A stretch of DNA of 7,670 bases from Burkholderiales bacterium (GCA_947372535.1 CANBUA010000235.1:1-7670); one strand, 5' to 3'; counted from the first letter of the stretch, positions 1-5,805 are shown. The notes: a model not told the origin generated them from the sequence alone. Numbers and translations: made by a program.

Positions 1-188
1 CCGCCGTTGACCTTGGCCCACAGCTTTTCTGCGCCGTTCTTGGCCAGGGTGTACTCGGGCTGCAGGCTGCCGCGCAGACGGACCACGTCAGCTGCGGAGT
101 AGCCGCGCTTGACGAGCTTCCAACGGGGGTTTTCGGCCCAGTCTTTTTCCAGGGCAGCGATTTGCTGTTCACGGGTGAGTTGAGTCAT
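1..188 (-). CDS. aceA: Isocitrate lyase, N-terminal fragment (cut by window edge)
   Basis: Only the first 62 codons are present; the gene runs off the left edge. Isocitrate lyase cleaves isocitrate to glyoxylate and succinate, the first step of the cytoplasmic glyoxylate shunt needed for growth on acetate, fatty acids or other C2-yielding substrates. The visible protein begins MTQLTREQQIAALEKDWAEN and continues with PRWK, the YSAADVVRLRGS stretch and a TLAKNGAEKLW segment, which I recognise as the conserved N-terminus of proteobacterial AceA. Catalytic motifs such as KKCGH lie outside the window and cannot be checked. The ATG at 186-188 is preceded on the minus strand by GGAG (195-198) at a 6-nt spacing, so the start is secure. 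The gene is divergent from the aminotransferase and has its own sigma70 promoter with a palindrome just upstream. Family identity is confident; intactness of the gene is unknown. Confidence 0.9.
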   Translation of the reverse strand, partial: MTQLTREQQIAALEKDWAENPRWKLVKRGYSAADVVRLRGSLQPEYTLAKNGAEKLWAKVNG

Positions 189-230
189 GACGATCTCCGG
201 GGTTGGGGGGGAGGTGCTAGAAAACCCGTA

Positions 231-259
231 ATTGTAGCGTGCGATCTGGCGCCTGGCAA
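231..259 (-). promoter_or_regulatory. Sigma70-type promoter of aceA
   Basis: Read on the minus strand, TTGCCA (254-259) matches the -35 consensus at 5 of 6 bases. TACAAT (231-236) matches the -10 consensus at 5 of 6, and the spacer is exactly 17 bp. The start of transcription would fall near 224, giving a leader of about 36 nt that includes a CU-rich tract and the GGAG Shine-Dalgarno. This is the best-looking promoter in the window. Start-site mapping has not been seen, so the call rests on sequence match and position only. Confidence 0.7.
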
Positions 260-282
260 AGACTTATGTCTTATATAAGACA
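259..282. promoter_or_regulatory. Palindromic operator candidate upstream of aceA
   Basis: TGTCTTATATAAGACA at 267-282 is a perfect 16-bp palindrome. An overlapping second inverted repeat is formed by AAGAC (259-263) and GTCTT (268-272), so the pentamer GTCTT/AAGAC occurs three times in 24 bp. The element abuts and slightly overlaps the aceA -35 hexamer. Relative to the predicted start near 224, the perfect palindrome is centred about 50 bp upstream and the overlapping repeat about 41 bp upstream, positions compatible with an activator contacting RNA polymerase or with a repressor. It also lies upstream of the divergent aminotransferase. The regulator is unknown; a GntR-type factor is possible because the half-sites contain GT and AC, but that is inference. 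Confidence 0.6.
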
Positions 283-320
283 GCTTTTCTCGCCCCGACT
301 GCGGCTCACCCACCACCCGT

Positions 321-349
321 TTGAGGGGCGAAAACCACAGCGCCATGAT
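321..349 (+). promoter_or_regulatory. Weak promoter candidate for the aminotransferase
   Basis: TTGAGG (321-326) and CATGAT (344-349) each match the sigma70 -35 and -10 hexamers at 4 of 6 bases and are separated by 17 bp. Transcription would start near 356, leaving a leader of about 75 nt before the chosen ATG. I see no better promoter between the palindrome and the gene, but in GC-rich DNA a 4+4 match is weak evidence. Confidence 0.3.
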
Positions 350-430
350 CTCCCTCTCCCTGACCTGCGCGGAACGCCCCGAGACCCCGCGACCTGACCT
401 AACATGAGCCATCGACCTCGGGAGCCCTTC

Positions 431-1750
431 ATGACGACAGGCCACAACCTGCCCCTCGACGCGTTCTGGATGCCCTTCACGGCCAACCGGGACTTCAAAC
501 AGGCGCCCCGGCTGCTGTCAAAGGCCAAAGACATGCACTACTGGACGCCGGATGGCCGCCAGGTGCTGGATGGCACCGCCGGCCTGTGGTGCGTCAACGC
601 GGGCCACGCCCGGCCCCGCATCATCGAAGCCATCACCCGCCAGGCCACGGAGATGGATTTCGCACCGCCCTTCCAGATGGGGCACCCGCTGGCCTTCGAG
701 TTGGCCGACCGGCTCCAGCGCTACATGCCGGAGGGGCTCAACCGCTTCTTCTTCACCAATTCGGGTTCGGAGTCGGTGGAGACCGCGCTCAAGATCGCCC
801 TGGCCTACCACCGCCTGCGTGGGGAGGGCCAGCGCACCCGCCTGATCGGCCGAGAGCGGGGCTACCACGGTGTCAACTTTGCCGGTACCGCCGTGGGCGG
901 CATCGGCTCCAACCGCAAGATGTTCGGCTCACACCTGAGCGGCGTGGATCACTTGCGCCACACCCATGACCTGGCCCGCAACGCCTTCACCAAAGGCCAG
1001 CCTGAGCATGGCGCCGAGCTGGCCGACGATCTGGATCGCCTGGTGGCCCTGCACGATGCATCGACGATCGCCGCCGTGATCGTCGAGCCCATGGCTGGGT
1101 CCACCGGTGCGCTGATGCCGCCCAAGGGCTACCTGCAGCGCCTGCGCCATATCTGCGATCAGCACGGCATCCTGCTGATCTTCGACGAAGTGATCACTGG
1201 CTTTGGCCGCCTGGGCGCCCCCTTCGGCGCACAGCTGTATGGCGTGACACCCGACCTGCTCACCTGCGCCAAGGGCCTCACCAACGGCGTCATCCCCATG
1301 GGCGCGGTGGCGGTCAAGCAAGGCATCCACGACACCTTCATGCAAGGCGGCCCGGGCATCGAACTGCCCCACGGCTACACCTATTCCGGTCACCCCATCG
1401 CCTGCGCCGCAGCACTGGCCACCTTGGACACCTACGACGACGAAGATCTGCTGACCCGCGGCCAGCGCATGCACGCCAGGTTCGAATCGGCCATGCATGG
1501 CCTGAAGGGCTTGCCGCATGTCGTGGACATCCGCAACACGGGGCTGGTTGCGGCCATCGAGTTCACGCCCCGCCCGGATGCACCGGCGGGTCGTCGGGCG
1601 TTCGAGGTCTTCCTGGACTGCTGGGAACAAGGCGTGCTGGTGCGCGCCACGGGCGACAACATCGCCATCTCGCCGCCGCTGATCATCAGCGACAGCCAGA
1701 TCGACGAGATCGCGTCGGCGCTCCAGCAAGCCATCAGAAAACTGGCCTGA
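431..1750 (+). CDS. Class III omega-amino acid:pyruvate aminotransferase (PLP), beta-alanine type
   Basis: A 439-residue cytoplasmic fold-type I PLP enzyme that moves the omega-amino group of a substrate such as beta-alanine to pyruvate, giving malonate semialdehyde and alanine. The layout closely resembles the characterised Pseudomonas putida omega-amino acid:pyruvate aminotransferase. The N-terminal LDAFWMPFTANRDFK segment is followed by NSGSES (110-115, cofactor phosphate loop) and RGYHG (143-147, with Tyr145 stacking on PLP). IFDEVITGFGR carries Asp252, which contacts the pyridine nitrogen, and Lys281 in CAKGLTNG is the Schiff-base lysine. HGYTYSGHP follows, and Arg405 in LVRATGD sits where the family binds the substrate carboxylate. 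An in-frame ATG lies at 404, but the ATG at 431 is preferred: GGGAG (420-424) sits 6 nt upstream and the added nine residues do not look like family sequence. The gene is divergent from aceA and convergent with ppa. The exact amine donor cannot be read from sequence; other omega-amines, including taurine-like ones, remain possible. Confidence 0.88.
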   Translation: MTTGHNLPLDAFWMPFTANRDFKQAPRLLSKAKDMHYWTPDGRQVLDGTAGLWCVNAGHARPRIIEAITRQATEMDFAPPFQMGHPLAFELADRLQRYMPEGLNRFFFTNSGSESVETALKIALAYHRLRGEGQRTRLIGRERGYHGVNFAGTAVGGIGSNRKMFGSHLSGVDHLRHTHDLARNAFTKGQPEHGAELADDLDRLVALHDASTIAAVIVEPMAGSTGALMPPKGYLQRLRHICDQHGILLIFDEVITGFGRLGAPFGAQLYGVTPDLLTCAKGLTNGVIPMGAVAVKQGIHDTFMQGGPGIELPHGYTYSGHPIACAAALATLDTYDDEDLLTRGQRMHARFESAMHGLKGLPHVVDIRNTGLVAAIEFTPRPDAPAGRRAFEVFLDCWEQGVLVRATGDNIAISPPLIISDSQIDEIASALQQAIRKLA

Positions 1751-1774
1751 ACCGCTGGCAGCGCCCCCAAAAAC

Positions 1775-1803
1775 AAAAGCCACCTCGATCCGAAGTGGCT
1801 TTT
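1775..1803. terminator. Bidirectional intrinsic terminator between aminotransferase and ppa
   Basis: AAAAGCCAC (1775-1783) pairs with GTGGCTTTT (1795-1803). The stem continues inward to 1787/1791 around a 3-nt loop, making 13 positions with one C/A mismatch (1784/1794). In the minus-strand transcript that position becomes a G-U wobble, so the hairpin is fully paired in the ppa direction. Each strand has an A-tract on the 5' side and a U-tract on the 3' side, as expected for a shared terminator. It sits 25 nt after the aminotransferase stop and 52 nt after the ppa stop. Confidence 0.8.
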
Positions 1804-1854
1804 GCTGGGTGGCCCGGAACATGTCCAGGCCGCCGCACCTGATCAGTCGCCCGA

Positions 1855-2391
1855 TCAGTGACCCTTCTTGGCGAACGCGGCCAGGCCCGAGCTCACTTCG
1901 GCCTTGGCGGCATCCATGCCGTCCCAGCCGGTGACCTTCACCCACTTGCCGGGTTCCAGGTCCTTGTAGTGCTCGAAGAAGTGCTTGATTTGCGACACCA
2001 GCAGCGCAGGCAGGTCTTCCATCTTCTGGATGTCTTTGTACATGGCGCAGATCTTTTCGGTCGGCACCGCCACGAGCTTGGAGTCGCCGCCAGCTTCGTC
2101 TTCCATTTTCAGGATGCCCAGGGGGCGGCAGGGGATGACCACGCCAGGCTGCAGCGGGAAGGGAGTGACCACCAGCACGTCGACCGGATCGCCATCGGGC
2201 GCGATGGTCTGCGGCACATAGCCATAGTTGCAGGGGTAGTGCATGGCCGTGCCCATGAAACGGTCGACGAAGACGGCTCCGGTCTCGTGATCGATCTCGT
2301 ACTTGATCGGGTCGGCGTTGGCGGGGATTTCGATGATGACGTTGAACACGTCGGGCGCCTTGGCGCCGGCAGGGACATTGAGCAGGCTCAT
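1855..2391 (-). CDS. ppa: Family I inorganic pyrophosphatase
   Basis: A 178-residue cytoplasmic, Mg-dependent enzyme that hydrolyses pyrophosphate to two phosphates and so pulls biosynthetic reactions forward. E. coli Ppa has 176 residues, and essentially all active-site residues recur here with a one-residue offset: Glu21, Lys30, Glu32, Arg44, Tyr52 and Tyr56 (in HYPCNYGY), Asp66/Asp68/Asp71 (in the DGDPVD signature), Asp98, Asp103, Lys105, Tyr142 and Lys143. The frame is open further upstream to 2634, but MSLLNVPAG at 2391 is the family start and the extra upstream residues look like translated promoter DNA. The Shine-Dalgarno is weak (GGA at 2397-2399, 5 nt before ATG). The gene is monocistronic, convergent with the aminotransferase across a shared terminator and divergent from phaP. 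No convincing -35/-10 pair was found for it. Confidence 0.95.
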   Translation of the reverse strand: MSLLNVPAGAKAPDVFNVIIEIPANADPIKYEIDHETGAVFVDRFMGTAMHYPCNYGYVPQTIAPDGDPVDVLVVTPFPLQPGVVIPCRPLGILKMEDEAGGDSKLVAVPTEKICAMYKDIQKMEDLPALLVSQIKHFFEHYKDLEPGKWVKVTGWDGMDAAKAEVSSGLAAFAKKGH

Positions 2392-2489
2392 GGTGATCCG
2401 GTCAGCAGGAGTGAAGAAGCGAAGGTATGCGTTGGGCGGGAAGTGTAGGCCATTGCGGCATCGGGGCGATGTCGACTTTCTCGCACGAA

Positions 2490-2511
2490 GATTGTCGCTA
2501 AATTGACAATC
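2490..2511. promoter_or_regulatory. Inverted repeat between ppa and phaP (operator candidate)
   Basis: GATTGTC (2490-2496) and GACAATC (2505-2511) form a perfect 7-bp inverted repeat with an 8-bp AT-rich spacer. The 22-bp dyad has the size of a dimeric repressor site. It lies 99 bp upstream of the ppa start codon and just upstream of the first phaP box, so it could serve either gene or both. I do not recognise the motif. Within it, TTGACA (2503-2508) is a perfect -35 hexamer on the plus strand, but no -10 follows at a suitable distance. Confidence 0.4.
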
Positions 2512-2521
2512 ATCGATAAGC

Positions 2522-2545
2522 CATGTTGCAGCGCACAAAAACCAC
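2522..2545 (+). promoter_or_regulatory. PhaR-like box 1 upstream of the phaP promoter
   Basis: This 24-bp box (CATGTTGCAGCGCA followed by CAAAAACCAC) is repeated at 2580-2603 with 21 of 24 identical bases. It ends at the edge of the predicted phaP -35. From memory, the Ralstonia eutropha PhaR footprints on phaP contain a 12-bp repeat of consensus GCAMMAAWTMMD; bases 2533-2544 (GCACAAAAACCA) fit 11 of those 12 positions. Occupancy here together with box 2 would bracket the promoter. Assignment to PhaR is inference, since no regulator gene is in the window. Confidence 0.55.
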
Positions 2546-2573
2546 TTGCATTGCTCAGGCAGATGCCTATACT
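2546..2573 (+). promoter_or_regulatory. phaP promoter candidate
   Basis: TATACT (2568-2573) matches the -10 consensus at 5 of 6 bases. A poor -35, TTGCAT (2546-2551), lies 16 bp upstream. Transcription would start near 2580, exactly where the second PhaR-like box begins, leaving a leader of about 72 nt. The position between the two repeated boxes strengthens the call more than the hexamer scores do. Confidence 0.5.
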
Positions 2574-2579
2574 TCGAGT

Positions 2580-2603
2580 CATGTTGCAGCGCAACAAAGC
2601 CAC
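2580..2603 (+). promoter_or_regulatory. PhaR-like box 2 at the phaP transcription start
   Basis: Second copy of the 24-bp box, 58 bp downstream of the first. Its core TGTTGC-AGC-GCAACA (2582-2596) is a perfect dyad with 6-bp arms, while the first copy has lost the right arm's symmetry. Bases 2591-2602 (GCAACAAAGCCA) fit 11 of 12 positions of the recalled PhaR repeat GCAMMAAWTMMD. Covering the predicted start of transcription, it would block initiation or promoter clearance when a repressor is bound. Confidence 0.55.
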
Positions 2604-2651
2604 AAGCCAGGCAGCGCGACAACCCCATCAACACCTGACGGAGATATTCAC

Positions 2652-3203
2652 ATGCTGACCCCTGAACAACTGCTGGCCACCCAAAAAGCCAACCTGGCCA
2701 CCCTGTTCGATCTGGGCCAAAAGGCTTTCGAAGGCGTCGAGAAGCTCGTGGAGCTGAACCTGCAAGTGGCCAAGACCTCCTTTGATGAAGCTGCCGAGCA
2801 CACCAAGGCTGTGCTGGCTGTCAAGGATGCACAGGAACTGCTGGCCCTGCAAACCGCTGCGCTGCAACCCTCGGCTGAAAAGGCTGCCGCCTATGGCCGT
2901 CACCTGTACGACATCGCCTCGTCCACCAGCTCTGAAGTGAGCAAGATGGCCGAATCGCAATTTGCTGAAGCCCAGAAGAAGTTCGCGTCGGTGGTGGACA
3001 CCGCTGTCAAGAACGCACCGGCTGGTACGGAAAACGCCGTGGTGCTGGTGAAGTCGGCTGTCGCCGCCGCCAGCAACGCTTTCGACAGCGTGCACAAGGC
3101 TGCCAAGCAGGCTGCTGACGTCGCCGAAGCCAACTTCCAGGCCATGACCAGCACCGCCGTCAAGGCTGGCCAAGCCGCCACCAAGGCCCGCAAGGCTGCT
3201 TGA
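2652..3203 (+). CDS. phaP: Phasin (PHA granule surface protein)
   Basis: A 183-residue protein of the short phasin family (PhaP, about 180-190 residues) that coats intracellular polyhydroxyalkanoate granules and controls their number and size. The N-terminal [20 protein letters not shown] and the following [20 protein letters not shown] stretch are typical of betaproteobacterial phasins. The rest is Ala/Lys/Glu-rich, predicted almost wholly helical and amphipathic, with a basic tail ending [13 protein letters not shown]. It has no signal peptide and no cysteine. An in-frame ATG at 2523 exists, but it lies inside the promoter boxes; GGAGA (2640-2644) is 7 nt before the ATG at 2652, and that start gives the family N-terminus. 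The gene is monocistronic, followed by a strong terminator. Regulation is probably by PhaR, which is released from DNA when granules form; this is known for the family and inferred here. Confidence 0.9.
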   Translation: MLTPEQLLATQKANLATLFDLGQKAFEGVEKLVELNLQVAKTSFDEAAEHTKAVLAVKDAQELLALQTAALQPSAEKAAAYGRHLYDIASSTSSEVSKMAESQFAEAQKKFASVVDTAVKNAPAGTENAVVLVKSAVAAASNAFDSVHKAAKQAADVAEANFQAMTSTAVKAGQAATKARKAA

Positions 3204-3271
3204 TCCTGGTGCACTGATGCGGCGTGTGGCCTGAGCAGGTTTTGGCGGCACGCCCCAAAGATTGTCTCCTC

Positions 3272-3300
3272 GGTACCTCCTGATCCTTTTCTAAGGTACC
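3272..3300. repeat. GGTACCT / AGGTACC inverted repeat in the phaP 3' region
   Basis: GGTACCT (3272-3278) and AGGTACC (3294-3300) are a perfect 7-bp inverted repeat with a 15-bp spacer. Because GGTACC is itself palindromic, GGTACCT also recurs directly at 3295-3301. In the phaP transcript it could fold as a small hairpin immediately before the terminator, perhaps protecting the 3' end. Function is unknown. Confidence 0.35.
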
Positions 3301-3303
3301 TTT

Positions 3304-3334
3304 AAGCCCGATGGTCCGCCATCGGGCTTTTTTT
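3304..3334 (+). terminator. Strong intrinsic terminator after phaP
   Basis: AAGCCCGATGG (3304-3314) pairs perfectly with CCATCGGGCTT (3319-3329) around a 4-nt loop, giving an 11-bp GC-rich stem followed by seven T residues (3328-3334). It is 100 nt after the phaP stop and only 14 nt before the aat start codon. Confidence 0.92.
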
Positions 3335-3348
3335 ATTCCTGACCGCTC

Positions 3349-4122
3349 ATGATCCCCTGGCTGGACGACGCCTCGCCCTTTCCGGACACGCACACGGCCC
3401 TGGGCCCGCAGTCGGACGCCCCCGGCCTGCTGGCGGCCAGCGAGGGCATCAGCCTGCCTCGGCTGCAAGCCGCCTATCGCCACGGCATCTTCCCCTGGTT
3501 CAGCGAGGGCCAGCCTGTGCTGTGGTGGACCACCGACCCGCGCATGGTCTTGCCGGTCGACGCCTTCAAACTCTCGCGCTCCTTGCGCAAAGCCATCCAG
3601 GCCCTGCGCCGCACGCCCGGCTTTGCCATCCGCATCGACAGCGCCTTCGATCAGGTCATGGCCGCTTGCGCCCACACCCCACGCAACGGCCAGGACGGCA
3701 CCTGGATCCTGCCCCCCATCCAGCAGGCCTATGGTGCCTGGCACCGGCAATGGCAAGCCGCCAGGCTGGCCGGTCAACAGCCGCAGGCGGGCGTGCACAG
3801 TGTGGAGACCTGGATCGATGGTGAACTGGTGGGCGGCCTCTACGGTGTGAACGTCGGCGGCATGTTCTATGGAGAATCCATGTTCGCCCACCGCACCGAC
3901 GCATCCAAGATCGCCCTGGCCGCGCTGGTCTGCCTGTGCCGCCGCGAAGGCATCACCCTGATTGACTGCCAGCAGCAAACCGCACACCTGGCCAGCCTGG
4001 GCGCCCATCCCGTTTCAAGAGGCGAATTTGAGGCCCATTTGAACAGGGTGGTTGCACGACCTGCCCCCCAGGATTGGTCCTATGATGATGCCGTCTGGGC
4101 CCAACTTATGCCAACCGCGTGA
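3349..4122 (+). CDS. aat: Leucyl/phenylalanyl-tRNA-protein transferase
   Basis: A 257-residue cytoplasmic enzyme that transfers Leu or Phe from aminoacyl-tRNA to proteins with N-terminal Lys or Arg, creating N-degrons read by ClpS-ClpAP. Family landmarks in order are GIFPWF (46-51), LWW (58-60) with DPRMVL following, GTWI (117-120), HSVETW (150-155), ELVGGLYGV (159-167), GESMF (175-179), ASK (185-187) and IDCQ (205-208). Asp206 and Gln208 align with the Asp-x-Gln pair implicated in catalysis in E. coli Aat. The protein is longer than the E. coli enzyme (about 234 residues), partly from a longer segment before HSVETW, and the usual GGDL near residue 32 reads SEGI. The ATG at 3349 fits the family start MIPWL, but no Shine-Dalgarno is visible and the phaP terminator ends 14 nt upstream. 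bpt overlaps its stop codon, so the two are co-translated. Confidence 0.93.
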   Translation: MIPWLDDASPFPDTHTALGPQSDAPGLLAASEGISLPRLQAAYRHGIFPWFSEGQPVLWWTTDPRMVLPVDAFKLSRSLRKAIQALRRTPGFAIRIDSAFDQVMAACAHTPRNGQDGTWILPPIQQAYGAWHRQWQAARLAGQQPQAGVHSVETWIDGELVGGLYGVNVGGMFYGESMFAHRTDASKIALAALVCLCRREGITLIDCQQQTAHLASLGAHPVSRGEFEAHLNRVVARPAPQDWSYDDAVWAQLMPTA

Positions 4123-4871
4123 CGCACCTCAAAGACCTGCCCCTGGCGTCCTTGCAGTTCTACGCCACTGCGCCCTACCCCTGCAGCTACCTGGATGACC
4201 GGGCCGCTCGCTCGCAGGTGGCCACGCCCAGCCACATGATCAATGCGGATGTGTACTCGGGCCTGGTGGCCAATGGCTTCCGCCGCAGTGGCATGTTCAC
4301 TTACCGCCCCTATTGCGACGGCTGCCGCTCCTGCGTTCCACTGCGCATCCCCGTGGCTGGCTTCCAGCCCAGCCGCTCGCAGAAGCGGGCTCTCAAGGCG
4401 CATGCCTACCTCGAAGCCCGCGTCCTGCGCCTGTGCTTCACGCCCGAGCACTACCAGCTTTATCTGCGTTACCAGGCTGGCCGACACAAGGGCGGCGGCA
4501 TGGACCACGATTCGATTGACCAGTACACCCAGTTCCTGCTGCAAAGCCGCGTGAACTCGCGGCTGGTGGAGTTCCGCGATCCGCCTGCCCCCGGCGAGAG
4601 CCAGGGCACGCTGCGCATGGTGTCCATCCTGGACATCCTCAACGACGGGCTGTCTGCGGTTTACACCTTCTATGAGCCCGATCCGGACACCAGCTACGGC
4701 ACCTACAGTGTGATGTGGCAAGTCCAGCAGGCGCGCGACCTGGGCTTGCCCCATCTGTACCTGGGCTACTGGATTGCAGACAGTCAGAAGATGGCCTACA
4801 AGGCCCTGTTCCGCCCTCATCAGCTGTTGCTGGGTGGGCAGTGGCGCGATCAGGGCGTCAGCACGATCTGA
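4119..4871 (+). CDS. bpt: Aspartate/glutamate leucyltransferase
   Basis: A 250-residue cytoplasmic enzyme related to eukaryotic ATE1. It transfers Leu from leucyl-tRNA to N-terminal Asp or Glu, feeding acidic N-degrons to ClpS-ClpAP. The N-terminal domain shows [22 protein letters not shown] (Cys22 within it) and [17 protein letters not shown] with Cys66, Cys69 and Cys72. The C-terminal GNAT-like half has [13 protein letters not shown] (119-130), VYTFYEPD (181-188), SYGTYSVMW (192-200) and YLGYWI (214-219). Initiation is at GTG 4119-4121; this GTGA overlaps the aat stop by 4 nt and has no strong Shine-Dalgarno, so translation is probably coupled to aat. The 3' end overlaps the oppositely oriented SIMPL gene by 22 bp. 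Length and start match the family. Confidence 0.93.
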   Translation: MTHLKDLPLASLQFYATAPYPCSYLDDRAARSQVATPSHMINADVYSGLVANGFRRSGMFTYRPYCDGCRSCVPLRIPVAGFQPSRSQKRALKAHAYLEARVLRLCFTPEHYQLYLRYQAGRHKGGGMDHDSIDQYTQFLLQSRVNSRLVEFRDPPAPGESQGTLRMVSILDILNDGLSAVYTFYEPDPDTSYGTYSVMWQVQQARDLGLPHLYLGYWIADSQKMAYKALFRPHQLLLGGQWRDQGVSTI

Positions 4872-5617
4872 CCGTTGACGCTGATCGACAGCGTGCCCTT
4901 GCCCGGTTCGACCGGCAAAGGTGCATCGGCCGCGAAGGCCGACTTGGCCGCCATCGCCTGCAGCATGTAGGGGCGACCTTCGAAGCCGGGTTCGGTTGAG
5001 GACACCGAAACGTCGCCCAAAGCGTAGCCCCGGGCGCCAAAATCCTTGGCGATCTGTTCGGCCCGCTGACGGAAACGGGCGATGGCCTGGCTGGTCAGGG
5101 CACTTTCCCGCTGCTCGCGCAGCCCCCGAGACAGCCCGTAGCTGACGTTGATCACATTGAGCTGGTTGAGCCGGCCGGCCACCTGGGCGATGCTGGCGGT
5201 ATCGGTGCCTTCCAGAATCAGCTGCGCCTGCCCCACCCAGCCATTGACCTTGCCCTGAGGCGTGTAGCGCGGCTGAACCGAATAGGAGCCGGTGCGGACC
5301 GACAGCCCGGGTGGCTGGGCCGAACGTCGCGCCTCCTGCAGGGCGGATTCCATGAGCTGCTTGAGCCCGGCCTGGACCTCGGCCGCGCGGCTGCCCTCCT
5401 TGTCGGCCTGCAGCGTGATGATCAGCAGATCCTGGGTCAGCTCTTCGGTGGCCGAGGCCGCCAGGCTCACCACCTGCCGAGCGGCCGGGGCACAGGCCAC
5501 GGGCGGACAAGCTGCTGAGGCACCCGCGGTCTGGGCGTGCGCGCCACCCGCTGTGGCCGCCAGGCTCAGGGCCAGCGCAGACAGTTGATGGGCCGAACGG
5601 AAATGGAATCGGGTCAT
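4850..5617 (-). CDS. Secreted SIMPL-domain (DUF541) protein
   Basis: A 255-residue protein predicted to be exported to the periplasm or outer surface. Residues 1-28 form a Sec signal peptide: a basic start (MTRFHFR), a hydrophobic Leu/Ala core and an AHA-Q cleavage site. The mature part begins with an Ala/Pro-rich linker holding Cys37 and Cys42, then a SIMPL domain (about 48-255). Visible features are [20 protein letters not shown], a helical [22 protein letters not shown] segment, [23 protein letters not shown], the NVSYGLSR strand and the final [12 protein letters not shown] strand. The biochemical role of the family is poorly known; links to envelope or oxidative stress have been proposed. 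Start: ATG at 5617 is chosen over an upstream in-frame TTG at 5653 because only the former begins the signal peptide cleanly; a weak GGA lies 7 nt upstream. It is convergent with bpt and divergent from ompR. Confidence 0.82.
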   Translation of the reverse strand: MTRFHFRSAHQLSALALSLAATAGGAHAQTAGASAACPPVACAPAARQVVSLAASATEELTQDLLIITLQADKEGSRAAEVQAGLKQLMESALQEARRSAQPPGLSVRTGSYSVQPRYTPQGKVNGWVGQAQLILEGTDTASIAQVAGRLNQLNVINVSYGLSRGLREQRESALTSQAIARFRQRAEQIAKDFGARGYALGDVSVSSTEPGFEGRPYMLQAMAAKSAFAADAPLPVEPGKGTLSISVNGQIVLTP

Positions 5618-5720
5618 GGGCGTCCAGTTGGAGGGATGTAGGCACCCATTCAACGCGCGAACGCATCACCCTGACGACAAGATCGTGATGAATGGCCGCG
5701 CTCATCAAGACAGCGGCAAG

Positions 5721-5791
5721 ATTTGTAACATCTGGTCAGTGGGGCGATTTTGTCGGGCATAAACTGCGCACAATCCGCGCTTGTTACAAAT
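5721..5791. promoter_or_regulatory. OmpR-like inverted repeat in the ompR leader
   Basis: ATTTGTAACA (5721-5730) and its exact reverse complement TGTTACAAAT (5782-5791) flank a 51-bp interval between the SIMPL gene and ompR. TTTGTAACA resembles the half-site core of E. coli OmpR boxes (TGTAACAT-type sequences at ompC/ompF). The right copy ends 14 nt before the ompR ATG, directly before its Shine-Dalgarno. Autoregulation by OmpR is the simplest reading, with a possible effect on the divergent SIMPL gene. I found no convincing -35/-10 pair in this region, so the promoter itself is not called. Confidence 0.5.
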
Positions 5792-5805
5792 GCCGAGGAA
5801 CGATC

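Noticed and set aside
199..214. G-rich tract in the aceA leader as a G-quadruplex or slippage-based switch
   Set aside because: Only two runs of three or more G are present plus a GG, too few for a standard quadruplex. A seven-base homopolymer in an untranslated leader is weak evidence for phase variation.
404..430. Upstream ATG adding nine residues to the aminotransferase
   Set aside because: No Shine-Dalgarno precedes it, while GGGAG lies 6 nt before the ATG at 431. The extra residues are not family-like.
929..1945. Open frame of 338 codons antisense to the aminotransferase and reaching into ppa
   Set aside because: It crosses two well-supported genes and the terminator hairpin between them, and shows no recognisable domain.
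2523..2651. Extended phasin start at 2523
   Set aside because: The extension would translate the promoter and both repeated boxes. GGAGA before 2652 and the family N-terminus MLTPEQ support the later start.
4080..5708. Open frame of 542 codons on the minus strand across bpt and the SIMPL gene
   Set aside because: It is antisense to bpt and out of frame with SIMPL, with Gly/Arg/Ala/Gln-rich low-complexity composition typical of GC-rich shadow frames. The real proteins in this stretch match known families.
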